A stretch of 64,000 nt of DNA. It comes from Nemophila menziesii (lineage: Eukaryota; Streptophyta; Magnoliopsida; Boraginales; Hydrophyllaceae). The DNA lies in the NCBI GenBank assembly GCA_029959085.1, contig JARWIR010000016.1:8043441-8107440 (forward strand), read 5' to 3'. The position numbers and the translations under genes are program-made. The stretch's first letter is position 1, and the number at the start of each line of letters is the position of its first letter. The notes under the pieces are model-generated. The model did not search any database and was not told the DNA's origin. It was given only the letters and a program-made list of their open reading frames with translations. Below, piece after piece: positions 26,500-39,693 of the stretch.

Positions 26500-27200
26500 G
26501 GATTGGGTTTATAATATTTGAACAATTTAGGGGTTGGGTGAAAAATTTGAAAAAAAAAATTAGGGTTGGGGCGCAAATTTTTAATAATTTAAGGGTTGGG
26601 GCGCGAGTTTGATTAATAATTTAGGGGTTGGGACTGTGGTGTAATTTATAGGTATTGTTGTGCAAATTTATTAATGATATAGGGTCTGGGTGGAATTTTT
26701 GAATAATATGGGATTGTTGTGCAATTTGTAAGTAATTTAAGGACGAGGGTGCATATAATAGAGCTAAGGTACAAATTTTGCAATTAATATAGGGAATCGG
26801 GTGTAATTTTTGAATAAATATATGGACTATAGTGCATTTTGCAATTAATAGAGGAACTAGGTGCAATTTTTGAAAAAAATACATATTATGGTGTAATTTT
26901 AGTATATTGTAGGGTATGTGGTACAATTTTTGAATGATATGTGGGATGGGGTGCAATTTTCAAATAATATAGAGAATGAGGTACAATTTTTAAATGATGT
27001 AGGGGCTGAGGGTGCAATTTTTGAGTAAAATAGGAACTTCCTTGCATTATTTTTGAATATTATAGGGGATAGGGACCTAAAGAGCAATTTTATATAATAT
27101 AGGGACTTATAGTATATTGAACTAAAAAATAGGACTTATAAGCACAATATTTGGATAATATTTGGACTTATAATGCAATTAACTCAAGAGATAAAATAGG
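26500..27200. repeat. Degenerate AT-rich minisatellite
   Basis: An imperfect unit of about 30-36 bases recurs some 18-20 times, with a core like GTGCAATTTTTGAATAATATAGGG. Copies differ in length and sequence. Open frames on the minus strand made of repeated IQKLHP-like words come from this repeat. Confidence 0.75.
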
Positions 27201-27536
27201 GACCTATATTGGAATTAGACCACGTACGTTTTGTAGTAACAATACTTTTGTGAGATTTTGTTGACATACATGGAATATTATACACGTATTCGGAAATGCA
27301 GGTGTTCAAAAATAATTTATTAAAATTTTATTTAAATGTAATTACTTTTAATAAGAGTTTCTTTGTATATAATTGTCAATTGTATTATTTCGTAATATAT
27401 TGTAATTTTATTAATTATTATTGTATTTCGTTTTGTTAGTTATTGTACTCTAATGTAATAAACTGTTAATTTTTAATATCTAACCCCGGTCAATTAGAAT
27501 TTCATATAAACCCTATCAATTGAGTGACATATTATT

Positions 27537-27782
27537 ATGGAGGATGTTTTATCTAACAGTGATAACAAGGGCAATGACCCTCCTAGAGGTGCTACTAGTC
27601 ATATAACCGGGTGTAATTGTAAAGGTAAATGGTAATTTTTAATAATTTGATTGTAAGTGGTCAAGTATAAATATTTTGTATATATTATTTACGAAACAGG
27701 GAAACAAGTTGTAAAAAGAAGGGGTAAGAGCATTCTCGAACACTGGAGAAAGCTACGGCCAAGTACGATGGAGTGGTTCTAA
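27537..27782 (+). CDS. Small two-exon frame, possibly the N-terminus of a transposon accessory protein
   Basis: Exon 27537-27624 and exon 27700-27782 are joined by a good GT-AG intron (AAAG|GTAAAT ... AAACAG|GG) that keeps the frame, giving 56 residues. The first exon has CNCKGK at its end. The second is basic (KQVVKRRGKSILEHWRKLRP) and ends at TAA. It resembles the basic N-terminal segments of plant CACTA-type ORF1 proteins only in a general way. It could equally be a chance frame. Confidence 0.3.
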
Positions 27783-28255
27783 TGAAGTATTTTCGAGAAG
27801 ACTATATGTATTATTTTATTCAGGCTATATTAGCGTAATATATAATATTTCGTATTCAATAATGATGTAATTTAATATGACTTCAAATTTCCTTTTTTTG
27901 TGTTCGATTACCAAACTTTTATAGTAACTGTGTATTTTTTTACAAAAAATTTAATACTTTTAGCGAAATGGTCGCTAAATTAAGTTACATCTCGCGATCG
28001 TAGGTTAGTCGCTAAAAGGTACGACTAAAAGACAAACCATCTACTGACCACAAGTGATCGCTATGGAGAGAGGAAGGGGTTGTCGGTAAAGGTTATTATC
28101 TAATGGCCGCAGAAGAGGATTCTCAGTAAAAGGGTCCATCAAACGGTAAATCAACAACGACTACACTTATGCGACCACAAATGGTCGCTAACACCTTTTG
28201 GCGACCGATACACTCACAACTAGCGACCGAATATGCGGTCGTTAAATGTTAAATA

Positions 28256-28690
28256 CTAAACCCTAAACCTTAAACCATAACACTAAACTCTAAAGCATAA
28301 ACCCTAAACCCTAACACTAAACCCTAATGCTAAACCCTAAACCCTAACAATGAACCCTTATAGACAATAAATCATAAACCTCAAACCCTACAAAGCACGT
28401 GTCGTAGATCGTGTGTTGATGTTACACACAAATCAGTATACAGTGTATTACTAAACATACAAATTAAGATAAAACCCTAAAACTAGACCCTAAAACCGAA
28501 ACCCTAAACCCTAACAATATCCTAAACCTAAATCCTAAACCCTAACACTAAACCTTAAAACCTAAACCCTAACACTAAACCTTAAAACCTAAACCCTAAC
28601 ACTAAACCTTAAACCCTAAACATTAATAAACCCTAGACATTAAACCCTAGACATTAAACCCTAAACCATAACCATACACCCTAAATATAA
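28256..28690. repeat. Interstitial telomere-like repeats (CCCTAAA type)
   Basis: Many copies of AAACCCTAA and variants (ACACTAAACC, TTAAACCCTAG) occur in two blocks, about 28256-28390 and 28465-28690. CCCTAAA is the plant telomere unit. Copies are irregular, so this is an old interstitial or transposon-associated array, not a true telomere. Confidence 0.75.
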
Positions 28691-28859
28691 ATACTAATAA
28701 AGCTTGTTCAGTTATATCATGTGTATGTGGAATAGGGTGATGCTGCAAGTCACAAAAAGTCATTTGGGTGTTGTAGAACACACAAAAATTAAAATTATGT
28801 GTTAATGTAACACATAATCACGATTTTGAGATGTGTAAGTAAGACACAAATGAGTTAGT

Positions 28860-30202
28860 TTATGAGAATGACATACCATGTGTGGGTATGTGAGATTGTG
28901 TGAATTTATAAGTCATATCCCGTATTATTATGTGTTCTTGTAACTCAAAAAGGAAGACATAAGATATAGTTTGACAATTAGTATAACGTAGATAAAAAGT
29001 AATAAAAAGTAAATATAAGTAATAACGAGACTCATATAACAACACAACACGACTTTCGATTGTGGTGACCAAATTTCTTACAACGACCACACCTCGTGTG
29101 TCTAGGCATATTGTCGCCCTGAGAAGGAATACGCTTAGAAGTGGCCTACCGAGTTGACGTGCATGCAGGAGGAAGAGCAAAAATGATTCCATCTGGTCAA
29201 GTACAGCAGCATCAAATGTAGACGTTGCAGGAACATTAGAAGAATAACATCTTCTGTATTCGTCGACGTGATTTTTCTTTCAACATATTGATAAAGAATA
29301 GAAGGATATTGCGTAGTCCAAAAGTTTAATCGCATGAGCACATGTGAATCTCTTAGTTTTCCAATGACCACGGAAGCATGTATCGAGTGTGATATCAACT
29401 ACCATGGGGGATTTAAATCAACCTGATACACACTATCTGTAGACCGATGACCAATCCAAAAATGCCCTAAATTAAAGTTTTCTTTGAAAGTCAAAACCTT
29501 CTTCATGCAAAGAGTATCTGTACAATTTCGATATTCGGTTAAATGCTTAGAAATTAGGTCCATCAACTTTACACAGATAATATTCACAAGTTCCAAGTTA
29601 GGACGATCACGATAATACTTAATCATAGAATTAAACAACTCTATGACATTGGAGGTCATTTCATCATAACGTTTACAATTAAAATAAGAACTGGCATAAT
29701 TCTCCCAGGGAAGATTGTCCATGAAAGTTATACTGCGTTGGTCGAAATCTTTTAGAAAAGACTTGAGACGTTTCTCAAAATGATGGACGCGAATGCATTG
29801 GCACAAGCGTTGAGCTTCCCGACCATCATCTCCCCATACGGACCATTATCCCTTCTGTATAAAGCAGACCTCAAATTGTTACTGACATGATACATGCAAA
29901 ACGAATAATGGTCGTAAGGAAATACAATGCGGACTGAGCTTAGTATACCCGGGTGACGATCTGATATAAACGTCAATTTACGGTCACATATAAACGACCT
30001 CAAGAACCTAAGAAAAGAGGTCCAATTATCTGTTTTCTCTTAACGAACAATACGAAATGCGATAGGGTAAATACCTAAAGACACATGGACATTTTTGTGT
30101 TGCAACAACACACAAATCAAAAAGAAAAAGGAAAGTAAACAAAATCTCAGATATTTTTGTTACTACAACATATAAATTTCACAATTGTGTGTTGTATCAG
30201 CA
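28860..30202 (-). pseudogene. MULE (Mutator-like) transposase, C-terminal half
   Basis: Mutator-like transposases cut and paste their own DNA element in the nucleus. On the minus strand the segment after PIAFRIV has the second catalytic region FISDRHPGIL, then YHVSNNLR, as in the MULE DDE domain. Later frames (29399-29806) continue with WENYASSYF and VIELFNSMI. A decayed SWIM-type region ends TCAHAIKLL near 29350. A CCHC knuckle, TRCGRCKKFGHHNRKSC, lies near 29050-29105, as is usual at the C-terminus of these proteins. Stops and frame changes break it. The N-terminal half is at 48720-49603, on the other side of element B. Confidence 0.8.
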
Positions 30203-30207
30203 CATAC

Positions 30208-31725
30208 TGGTGTCAACTAGGGCGTGATAAAATAATAGAGAAAATAAGTGCAAAATAAACACCCTAGTCTAAACACGGTATTGCAAGTATTACAGGACGT
30301 ATGCAAGATTTAATAATAAGTGAATTTGTTCCTCAGAGACTACGAAAGTTAGAGAGAATTTATGCAAATATCAAGTGCAAATATGAAAGCTAGAAGAATA
30401 ATATGCAAGAAATAAAAGACTAAATAGATTTTTGGCTGGTTTTTGGTAAGAAAATAACTAATAAATCAAAGACAGAAAAGTAAATAAGAAGAGACAATAG
30501 TATGAGAGTTTAGCTCGAGATATAGCAAGAAATCCACACTATCCTTGTTTATCCTAATCATGTAAGGGCGAATTATGTAGAATTTCAATAACCAGAATTC
30601 TAAATTCCTCCCTACCCCGCCTAGGGTAGACTACAGTGGTGACCTCACAATCACGAGGGGACTTAAATAGGGTGATCATATGCCACTAGGTTCCTAAATG
30701 AGACTGGCCTTCTAATGATGATCGGTGGGTAAATCGTACCCTAATGGTTATCTAGTTAGGAAAGCCCGTTAGGATCACTACCCTTCCGGGTTACCATCTA
30801 ACTACTATTAAGGTAATCCTATACATAGGCCTCCGCAAGGAAAACAAACAATAAGTCAAAGAACATAAAACAGAGAATAAAACATTTATTCAATTTAAAT
30901 ATGATAATCCCAAATTAGAATAGATGTAAAACAAGTATAGGGTTCATACCCATATGCTTAATCTCAAGCTAAAGTAAATTAGGTCATACAAGATAAAGAA
31001 AAGAAAACAAATACAAAATTGAAGGCTTGTGAAGACATGATTTGGTGTTCATCTCCTTCTAGACTTCTCTTCTCTTGTTGTAAGCTTCTTTTTTACTTAA
31101 GGGTTGGCCAAGGATATTTTCCTACTGATTAGAGGGTGTTTTATAGGGTATAGGAAACCCTAAAACGTTTTCTTAGAGGGAAAGACAAGTAATTGGACTT
31201 CTAGCCCAACTTAAATTTGTAACCCTAAAATATAGAAAAGGTAAGAAACTATTGATGTTTTGTTTTGGCTGTAACGTCTTCAATATTGCTCCAATTGATG
31301 CGTTCTTTATATCGAAACTGATCGTATCGTAATGTTCTACACATTTTCTTCAGAACATTCTTCCAAATTCCCTATCGTTTTTTAGTTATGATCCCTTTTG
31401 TGGATGTAGCTGCTGAAATTCAGATTTACTTGACAACTTTATCTTTTCCATTTTTATATTTCCTTCCTTTATCTCCAATTTCCATCATTATCTTCTTTCC
31501 CTTATCTCTTAGAATTGATTTGACATCTAATTAATTACCATATATTTTTAAGGCTTCACAATGAACAAACAATTAAACCCAATATGCTCTAATAATAAGT
31601 AATCAAATCATGACAAGAAATAGGAAAATACAGAAATATGAATAAAAATTGATAATAAAATTATTAAATACACCTAAAATGATGTCTCTAACTAAGATTG
31701 GATCGTCACAAGTAGGGAGACATCA
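30208..31725 (-). repeat. 3' LTR of element B
   Basis: It starts TGGTGTCAACTAGGGCG and ends AGGGAGACATCA, pairing with 47148-48714. It is about 50 bp shorter than its partner: one block present at 47715-47760 is missing here near 30785. The outer flank is CATAC. Confidence 0.92.
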
Positions 31726-31760
31726 AGACCCCCAACTCAAAGTTGTATCGTCCCGATACA
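31726..31760 (-). promoter_or_regulatory. Polypurine tract with adjoining perfect hairpin (element B)
   Basis: The minus strand has GAGTTGGGGGTC beside the LTR. The 7-bp stem TGTATCG/CGATACA is at 31744-31760, the same as in A, C and F. Confidence 0.75.
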
Positions 31761-33231
31761 ATAAAGATAAAGAACAGTAGGGTAGTCAAATAATAAACAG
31801 AGAAGAAGAAGTAGGAGGAGAAGAAGAAGAATAGAACATAATGAATGATCCTAGAGCAAAATATCTAAAAAGTCTCATGTAGTAATGCTAAAGAAATAAT
31901 GCACATGTATGCTTAAAGTACACATAATCAACAATCCATAAATTCAAGTCTAGATTAACTTCGCAATGCCAGAAGGAGAGGTTTTCAACTTAGTTCATGT
32001 TAATGGCTATAGGTTGTTCATAGGTCCTAGTGTAGTATCCAATGGTCCACTCATCTACAGCCTAATAGCTCCATTGTTTCTCCACCAAGTAGCTAGAAAT
32101 CCTAAGGTATTTATGGCTATAATGTGGCTTAGGGAAGGTGTGGTATATTTGGATAATGAAAAGTAAGCTTTTGTCTCTCTCCTCACATTCCATCAACAAA
32201 TCGCCCTAAAGCTTGAGTTTTCACTCGAAGATGTTCTCGCTCAACCCAATTTTTCATGCTTGTGATTTGCATCCCCAATAACCCAAGTAAAAACCTTTTT
32301 CATGATGATCTAATTCCACTTTGCCGGTCCAAATATTTTTTAATCTTTTCATATATAATTTTTTTTTCTTTTGTATATAGTTATGACTCTCTTTTTGATG
32401 TTGATATATAATGCTACTTTTTTCTCATAAAAGTTTCTTTTCTTTTATGCTTTTCAGCTTTTTTTCATTTACTCTTACCCCGGAAAAGGGTTACAATAAT
32501 AAATTTTTCATCATATCACAATTACAAATTCTTAATCCCAATGTTCCCTAGTGATGAAACCCACCACCCCAAACTCAAGCTCTAAAAATGACTTGTCTCA
32601 GGTTTTGTGATTCAAGTGCGAGTCATATGGATAAGTCCTATAAACTAAGGGGTATGGCTTGTAATGTGGTTAATAAAAAGGCTTTAGAAAGGCTTAGATG
32701 GGCTAAGATGAATAATAATACAATAATCGAATAATAGGGTGAGAAAGCTAAAAAGGCTTCAAGTGGATTCAATATGAAAGAACTACCTTATTCACTTTTC
32801 TAACTACCAGATTTTGTTACTTTTCCACTATTAGTTCATAGATAAGCGGGTTTTCAACTAATTTCAAACATCACGTTCTACACACCATATAACTCTCCCT
32901 AAGTTTCAACATGACTTCTTCGCATTGCTCATTATCTTTCCTATCTTTTATTTCCTGTTTTCATACATGCATACTGAACATATTTGTGACACCGTTCAAA
33001 AATATACTACTTACTATCATTGACCTAACTAAATCATGCTCAATAGGTACATTCAATATATTCTATGCCAATTCAAACCTAAAATTTGTAAATTTTATGC
33101 AAAAACAAAAAGGAAGATGAGGACAACGAATCCCCACCCCTAACTCAAAAGCGAGACGTGTCCCCACAACTCGAAAAAGACTCAATAAAGCAATAAAATT
33201 TAAAACTACCTAAACTAATGCATACAAGCAA
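31761..33231 (-). other. Noncoding 3' region of element B
   Basis: It carries the same ordered blocks as A (for example near 32320, 32565 and 32615) with no recognised protein on the element strand. A 66-residue antisense frame (31966-32166) is open here but broken in A and F, so I do not call it a gene. Confidence 0.7.
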
Positions 33232-33703
33232 TTAAGAAGAAGAATTAGAACTGGGTACCTGGCCATAAATATCCAGCAAATCATCTTCCGAAGAAGAAGA
33301 AGAATAATTATCAATATCCAAGTCTTCAGTTATTGTGTTTATCACCTGATTAATCTTTGAAATTCGCTCCTAGTAGGCAGCGAATTTTTTCTTTAAATAT
33401 TGAATTTCATCTTGTAGTTTAATTTCCCATGCCCTTAATTGCCCATACTGGGGGCATGGCTGAATTTTCATGAAGATTTGAAGATGAACTTTGATCTTGG
33501 ATTGGTGTCTTTGATTTAGGCCTTGGTGGTGGTACACTCATTCTAGCTGTTAATTTCCTTCGTAGTGGTTGTGGTGGTGCCTCTATATGTTGTTTCTTTT
33601 CAATAGGCTCATCAAGGTCAATGGCATTTTCTATTGTGGCTCCAGGCAATTTCTTGTTCTTCCCTAGGATTGAACACTTCCTCCTATAATCCATGGCTAG
33701 CAT
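33232..33703 (-). pseudogene. Short third ORF of element B, frameshifted
   Basis: The first 94 residues (33703-33419) include CSILGKNKKLPGATIE, shared with A at 12822-13295. Near 33425 the frame shifts. The other frame continues with an IKLQDEIQYLKKKF coiled-coil-like segment, a TAG at 33370-33372, and an acidic serine tail (NYSSSSSEDD) ending at TAA 33232. The layout matches the short A form, not the long form in C. Function is unknown. Confidence 0.6.
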
Positions 33704-34254
33704 CCGTTCTGTTTGTCATCTTTGATTAACCCATAAATTAAGTTATACCAAGGATAGAATAAAGTTAAGAAAGATTGGTGTGGTTTGGGTTTCTTGATTG
33801 GATGAATGATTACTAATGGTAGAAGAAGGTTTATATAATTATTCTTAGAAGAATTCTTGATAACTTGATGATCTTTATTGGTGTTTTATGGTGTAGTGTA
33901 ATGATTTTGATGAATAAGGTGTGTTTATGGAGGATGGGGGAAAGATTTGTTGTTGTTGTGTTTATTGTGGAGGTTTAATCAAGCTTCATGGTGTTTTTAT
34001 AAGGTTTGGTTCTAGAAAATTCGTGTTGGAGAGGCTAGGTTTTGATCTTGGTAAGGTAAGAAGTTGATTACGTAACAAATTCTTCACAAACCGCCTTGGG
34101 CCGGCAATGCCAGTGAGAGCGGCGGCATATCGGTCGCTGATGTCATATAGTAGCTCCTCTCAACAACGAACCTAATTTAAAAAACCGTGGCACCGTTTTT
34201 CTTGGTCGGCATATCGGTGATCTCGGCGGCGTACCAGTCACAAAATTTTAAAAC
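33704..34254 (-). other. Spacer of element B with degraded palindromic repeats, broken by element C
   Basis: GGCATATCGGT-like and GGCGGCGTACCAGT-like motifs at 34095-34240 are decayed copies of the palindrome seen in A. The array continues at 44263-44450 beyond element C. No gene is seen. Confidence 0.6.
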
Positions 34255-35777
34255 TGGTGTCGCCTAGGGTGTGATAAAAATAAGATAAAATTAAGTCAAG
34301 AAACTACGCACTCTCACCCTAGACAGGCACAGTACTGCAAGTATTACAGGACATATGCAAGTTTTAGTTAGTAAGTTGAGTTCGTTCTCAGGGACTTAAG
34401 TGTGTTATACGAGTAGGTAACAATAACGAGTAAAAGTAAATAATTAAAGACAGAAAATAAAAGATTTGGATTTCCAAAAATAGCAATTTAAACTAAGAAA
34501 ATTAAAGACAATAAATTAAATAACTAAGAATATGAGATGAGAAGTATAGCTTAGGTTTTGCTGGTATGCACTAATCCTTCTAATTCTATCTATAGATCTA
34601 GTTAATAAGGGAGAATATTAGCTCTTGGTATACTTAGTCAGGATTCTAAATTCCCATACCTTAGACCTTGAGAGCGACTAAGGGGGCTACGGCACAACCA
34701 AGACGAGGTCTCAAATAGGGTTATCAAGCGCTACCAAGGCCCTAAACAGACACTACAATCAATTGGTGATATGGTGATTAAAACAAACCCTAATGACTAT
34801 CTAGTTAGAATCATGTTTTGTCAGAACTAATATCGACACTAGACATTATGTGGTGGTTCAATAGTTAAACACCCAGTTAAGGAGACCATCTAACTACTAT
34901 TAAAACAATCCTAAAGTGATCAGTTCTAGGAAAGACAATAAATCAAAACACATAAACAAATATAAAGTAAGTAGCTAATATCAGATTAAAACATATAATT
35001 CCCAAAGAAACATAGATAGAAGAATTAGAATTCATAGTTTATACATTATGCAAAACCCAAGCTATGGGGAGTTTAGTTCATACCTGGTTGAAATAAACTA
35101 AAAGAAATTACAAAAGACATCATCTTGCTCTCTACAATGACTAAGGAATAAGTATAAGGTTTTTCTGAGCAAGGATGATTTTACAAGTGATATAAGGGTG
35201 TATTTATAGGTGTTTAGAAGACCTAATTCGTTTTCTTGAGGAAGAGATAAAGTATTGGACTCCTAGCCCAACTCAAATTCGTATGGAAATAAAGATAAAC
35301 ACTGCTGGACCGTTTTGAGCATATCTTCTTCGTTATTGGTCGGTTTTTGCTCCATAAGATACAACAAGAATCCTCACAGAATTATCTATGTCTCTATGAG
35401 AGGAAAATACCAAAATCGGCTTCCTTGTAGGAGTAATCGCCACTTCTTTAGGCGTGTGCTGCAGAATTCAGATTTAGGCAGGTTTTCCTTTTCCATCTTT
35501 TTAGCTTTTGTTTCCTTATCTCCAATTACCATGCTAATCTCTTTCCATAAGTTGTAGTCTTTGACTTGGACTCTAATTAATCTCCATAATTATCTTTAAA
35601 GCTTCACACTAAAATAAATAATTAAACCCAATATGCTCTAAAAATATTAATTCACTAAATCAAGACTCAACATAGGAAAGTGCACTATTTCTCAAGAAAA
35701 TCGATATTTATGACTTCTAAATCACTAAAAATGATGTCTCGTCTTAACATAAATCTACCACAAATGAGGAGACATCA
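34255..35777 (-). repeat. 3' LTR of element C
   Basis: It has termini TGGTGTCGCC and GAGGAGACATCA and pairs with 42727-44257. The solo LTR at 6975-8490 belongs to the same subfamily. Confidence 0.93.
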
Positions 35778-35812
35778 AGACTCCCAACTCAAAGTTGTAT
35801 CGTCCCGATACA
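35778..35812 (-). promoter_or_regulatory. Polypurine tract with adjoining perfect hairpin (element C)
   Basis: The minus strand has GAGTTGGGAGTC beside the LTR. The hairpin TGTATCG/CGATACA is intact at 35796-35812. Confidence 0.75.
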
Positions 35813-37451
<1,639 letters not shown>

Positions 37452-38656
37452 CTATTGCCTCGCATCATTGACATCCAAGGTTGGATTTGCTGGACCTTTC
37501 GTTAATTGCTCGAGGAGTTTCATGATGTGCACTTGATTAGAGTTGATTTGTGCCACATCATTGACTAAGGAAGTTTGAGCTGCTTCGAATTTCGTTAAAC
37601 GCTCCTCCATCTTCTCTTGCCAATTTTGCTCCTTTCTTCTTTCGAAACTTGCATAGAACCCGCTCTTCGAAAGATATCCTTGATCCAAGCATTATCAATA
37701 TAACTCTTCTTAAACTCTAGTTTCTCTTCTTCACCCAATACTACATTCGCTTCTCGCACAAGACACGTGATCATAGTGGGAAATTTAACATTATAAACTG
37801 ATTTAGGAGAGACCGAAAATCGTATCACCTCCTCATAGATCAACTGTGCCACATCAACTTCTTCTCCTCTCAAAATACAGTCCAAAAGTAGAGCATACTT
37901 CATAGTCACATCCAAAGTTCGTGTGTTTCCAAAGATATTAGGGACAAGGAAATTGTGCCAAATTCTCGCATCCGGTTGAAGATATTTGTAAGGCCAAGGT
38001 GCCTTCGATTCTCCCTTATGTGATTGCACTTTCTCCTTGTCTAATACATGCTCAAAAAGTAATTCCTCATCAAAGATTTTTTGTTTAGCGACCGCTTCTT
38101 CAAATTTGCAATAACCTTTCAATTTCTTAAACTTGAAGTGGTTTCTAATCTCCTCAACTGTGAAAGGAACTAGCTTTCCTCTAATCGGAACACAATCGTT
38201 TCTATCTCGGCTAAAGAGGCCTAAATAGAATTCCAAAACTAACTCATGACATAATTCAGAACGTCTTACCATGAACGTAGACCATCCCAGTTTCTCACCA
38301 AGCTCTAAGAATCTCGCATATTCTCCTGTACCAACTTCTTCCTTGAATACTTTCTCATAAGCAAAAGGTAGTTCTTTTAATTGTTTTTCTGCAGAAGTCT
38401 TCAGGGCCCTTGAAGTTTCCTCTTTCTCTTTGGGTGTAAGACCTTGTGAAGGTTGTGTTTTTTCCTTTGCATAATAGTAAAGCTTTTTACCATTACGATC
38501 AAACAAAGGTATTCCACTCTTCTCAACTTTATCTTTACCCTTTGATTTAGAACTAGAACCTTTGTCAATTGATCTCTTCTTGATTAAATCCAATCCCTTG
38601 TTGTTCTTCACCTCCCTCTTGTTAGCTAAAATTGTTGTTCTATTATTCATCTTCAA
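37452..38656 (-). pseudogene. Long third ORF of element C, env position; plant transposon-type domain; one frameshift
   Basis: The main frame (38656-37595, 353 residues) starts MKMNNRTTIL. It has a lysine-rich N-terminus with low-complexity SSSKSKGKDK (about residues 34-43), then a globular region of about 230 residues with LGWSTFMVRRSELCHELVLEF, VPIRGKLVPFTVEEIRNHF and FPTMITCLVREA. This resembles the 'putative plant transposon protein' domain often found in Athila-type elements; that match is from memory. Near 37650 the frame shifts. The other frame continues with a coiled-coil segment (EKMEERLTKFEAAQTSL) and ends at 37452. I see no signal peptide or membrane span, so an envelope function is not supported. 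A and B keep only the two ends of this protein. Confidence 0.65.
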
Positions 38657-39079
38657 TTAACCCCCAACTCAAGGCTTTAGCAACCCTTGAAATTTGAACT
38701 TGTGAATTATTGATTGAACAATCTTGATTTGGCCTAGGATAGGTGAATTGATGATGATTTTCTATGTGGGTGAGGTGGATTTGTAATGGCTTGGCTTGGA
38801 TTTAAGAAATTGTAGGATGAATTGTGAAAATTTAAGCTCTTGATTCTTCAATTTGATTGTGTCTGCTGAGGATTGGGTGCTTGAATCTCTCTTGTAATGA
38901 TGTGGAGAGAAGATTTGATGTGTTTTTCTTGATGATTGGGTAGTGTTTTGATGATCGGTGAAGGTTTTTATGAGCTTTAATGGAGTTGGGAGAGTTTTGG
39001 AGAAGAGAAAGAGGCTTTAGGTTTATAAAATTCGGAATAATAGCTTAATACCTCATTTATACACTTGAATCCGTTTCTT
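38657..39079 (-). other. Spacer of element C between tandem repeats and third ORF
   Basis: AT-rich leader-like sequence with many TTGAT and TGATG words and no coding frame that I support. The equivalent spacer in A is about 13296-13640. Confidence 0.5.
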
Positions 39080-39490
39080 TCTCTCTCCAGCTGTGCGGCG
39101 CAGACCATGCCTGCTGACCAGGGGTGTACCGCGGGGTACACCGCAGCATCTGATGCTCGAAAATTTTTACCTTCTGGATGATACACGTGGTACAACCCCG
39201 TGGCACGCGTTTTAGCTCTGCGGACCATGGTACGGACTAGGGGGTACACTGTAGGGGTACCCCGCGCCTTCTTCGTCAAAATACCCGTGGACCTACCCCG
39301 TGGCACGGGTTTTAACCGTGCGGTGCAGGGCGCGGTGCAGGGGGTAGTCCGCGGGGGTCTTTTTTCTCGGTTCTGGATAGGACCCGTGGCTCCAACCCGT
39401 GATACGGGTTTTCGCCTTGCAAACCATACCCACGGTGTAGGGGTACACCGAAGGGTAGTCCGCGCAGGTCTTTCTTCCGCTCCAAAAATT
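39080..39490. repeat. GC-rich tandem repeats with GGGGTACACCG-type palindromes (element C)
   Basis: About three to four units of roughly 100 bp each have an ACCCGTGG...CCCGTGGCACGGGTTTT segment, then a GCGG...GGGGTACACCGC segment, then a spacer. The plan is that of A at 13640-14010 but the palindrome core differs. Long frames on both strands here are repeat artefacts. Confidence 0.75.
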
Positions 39491-39629
39491 TTCGTTTCTT
39501 CCCTAACTCGATTTCTCCAATTCCTACACACCAAAAACACTAATACCTTTCTCAAATATGCATTATCAACTAAAAATAACTAAAATAAACATAAACTAAA
39601 AACGTAAAAGACATAAAAGCATAAAAAAT

Positions 39630-39690
39630 TGCGGGTTGTCTCCCGGACAGCACTTTTATTTAACGTCTTTCAAAGTTAGACGTGTTACCT
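39630..39690 (-). promoter_or_regulatory. Conserved hairpin block downstream of the gag-protease stop (element C)
   Basis: On the minus strand ACGTCT-loop-AGACGT (39663-39683) forms a 6-bp stem with a 9-nt loop. TTAAATAAAAGTGCTGTCC and GGGAGACAACCC follow. It begins a few bases past the TGA at 39694. Confidence 0.6.
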
Positions 39691-39693
39691 CTG

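Larger units (their letters stand above)
25680..28260. mobile_element. DNA-transposon-like segment with GCGAC/GTCGC subterminal motifs, ends not defined
   Basis: Short inverted motifs built on GCGAC and GTCGC cluster at both sides: near 25745-25755 and 25928-25955 on the left, and many at 27960-28250 on the right (GCGAAATGGTCGCTAAATT, TAGCGACCGAATATGCGGTCG). Clustered inverted motifs of this kind are usual in the subterminal parts of plant CACTA and related DNA transposons. I cannot find CACTA termini or a target duplication. The middle has a pyrimidine-rich leader-like stretch, a minisatellite and a small spliced frame. Confidence 0.4.

Noticed and set aside
26621..27087. Frames with repeated IQKLHP-like words
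   Set aside because: Translation of the minisatellite.
31966..32166. Plus-strand frame starting MPEGEVFNL inside element B
   Set aside because: Antisense to the element; the same place in A and F has frameshifts and C lacks it, so it is not a conserved gene.
38977..39583. Long overlapping frames on both strands (192 and 127 residues)
   Set aside because: Both cover the GC-rich tandem repeats of element C, where stops are rare by composition.
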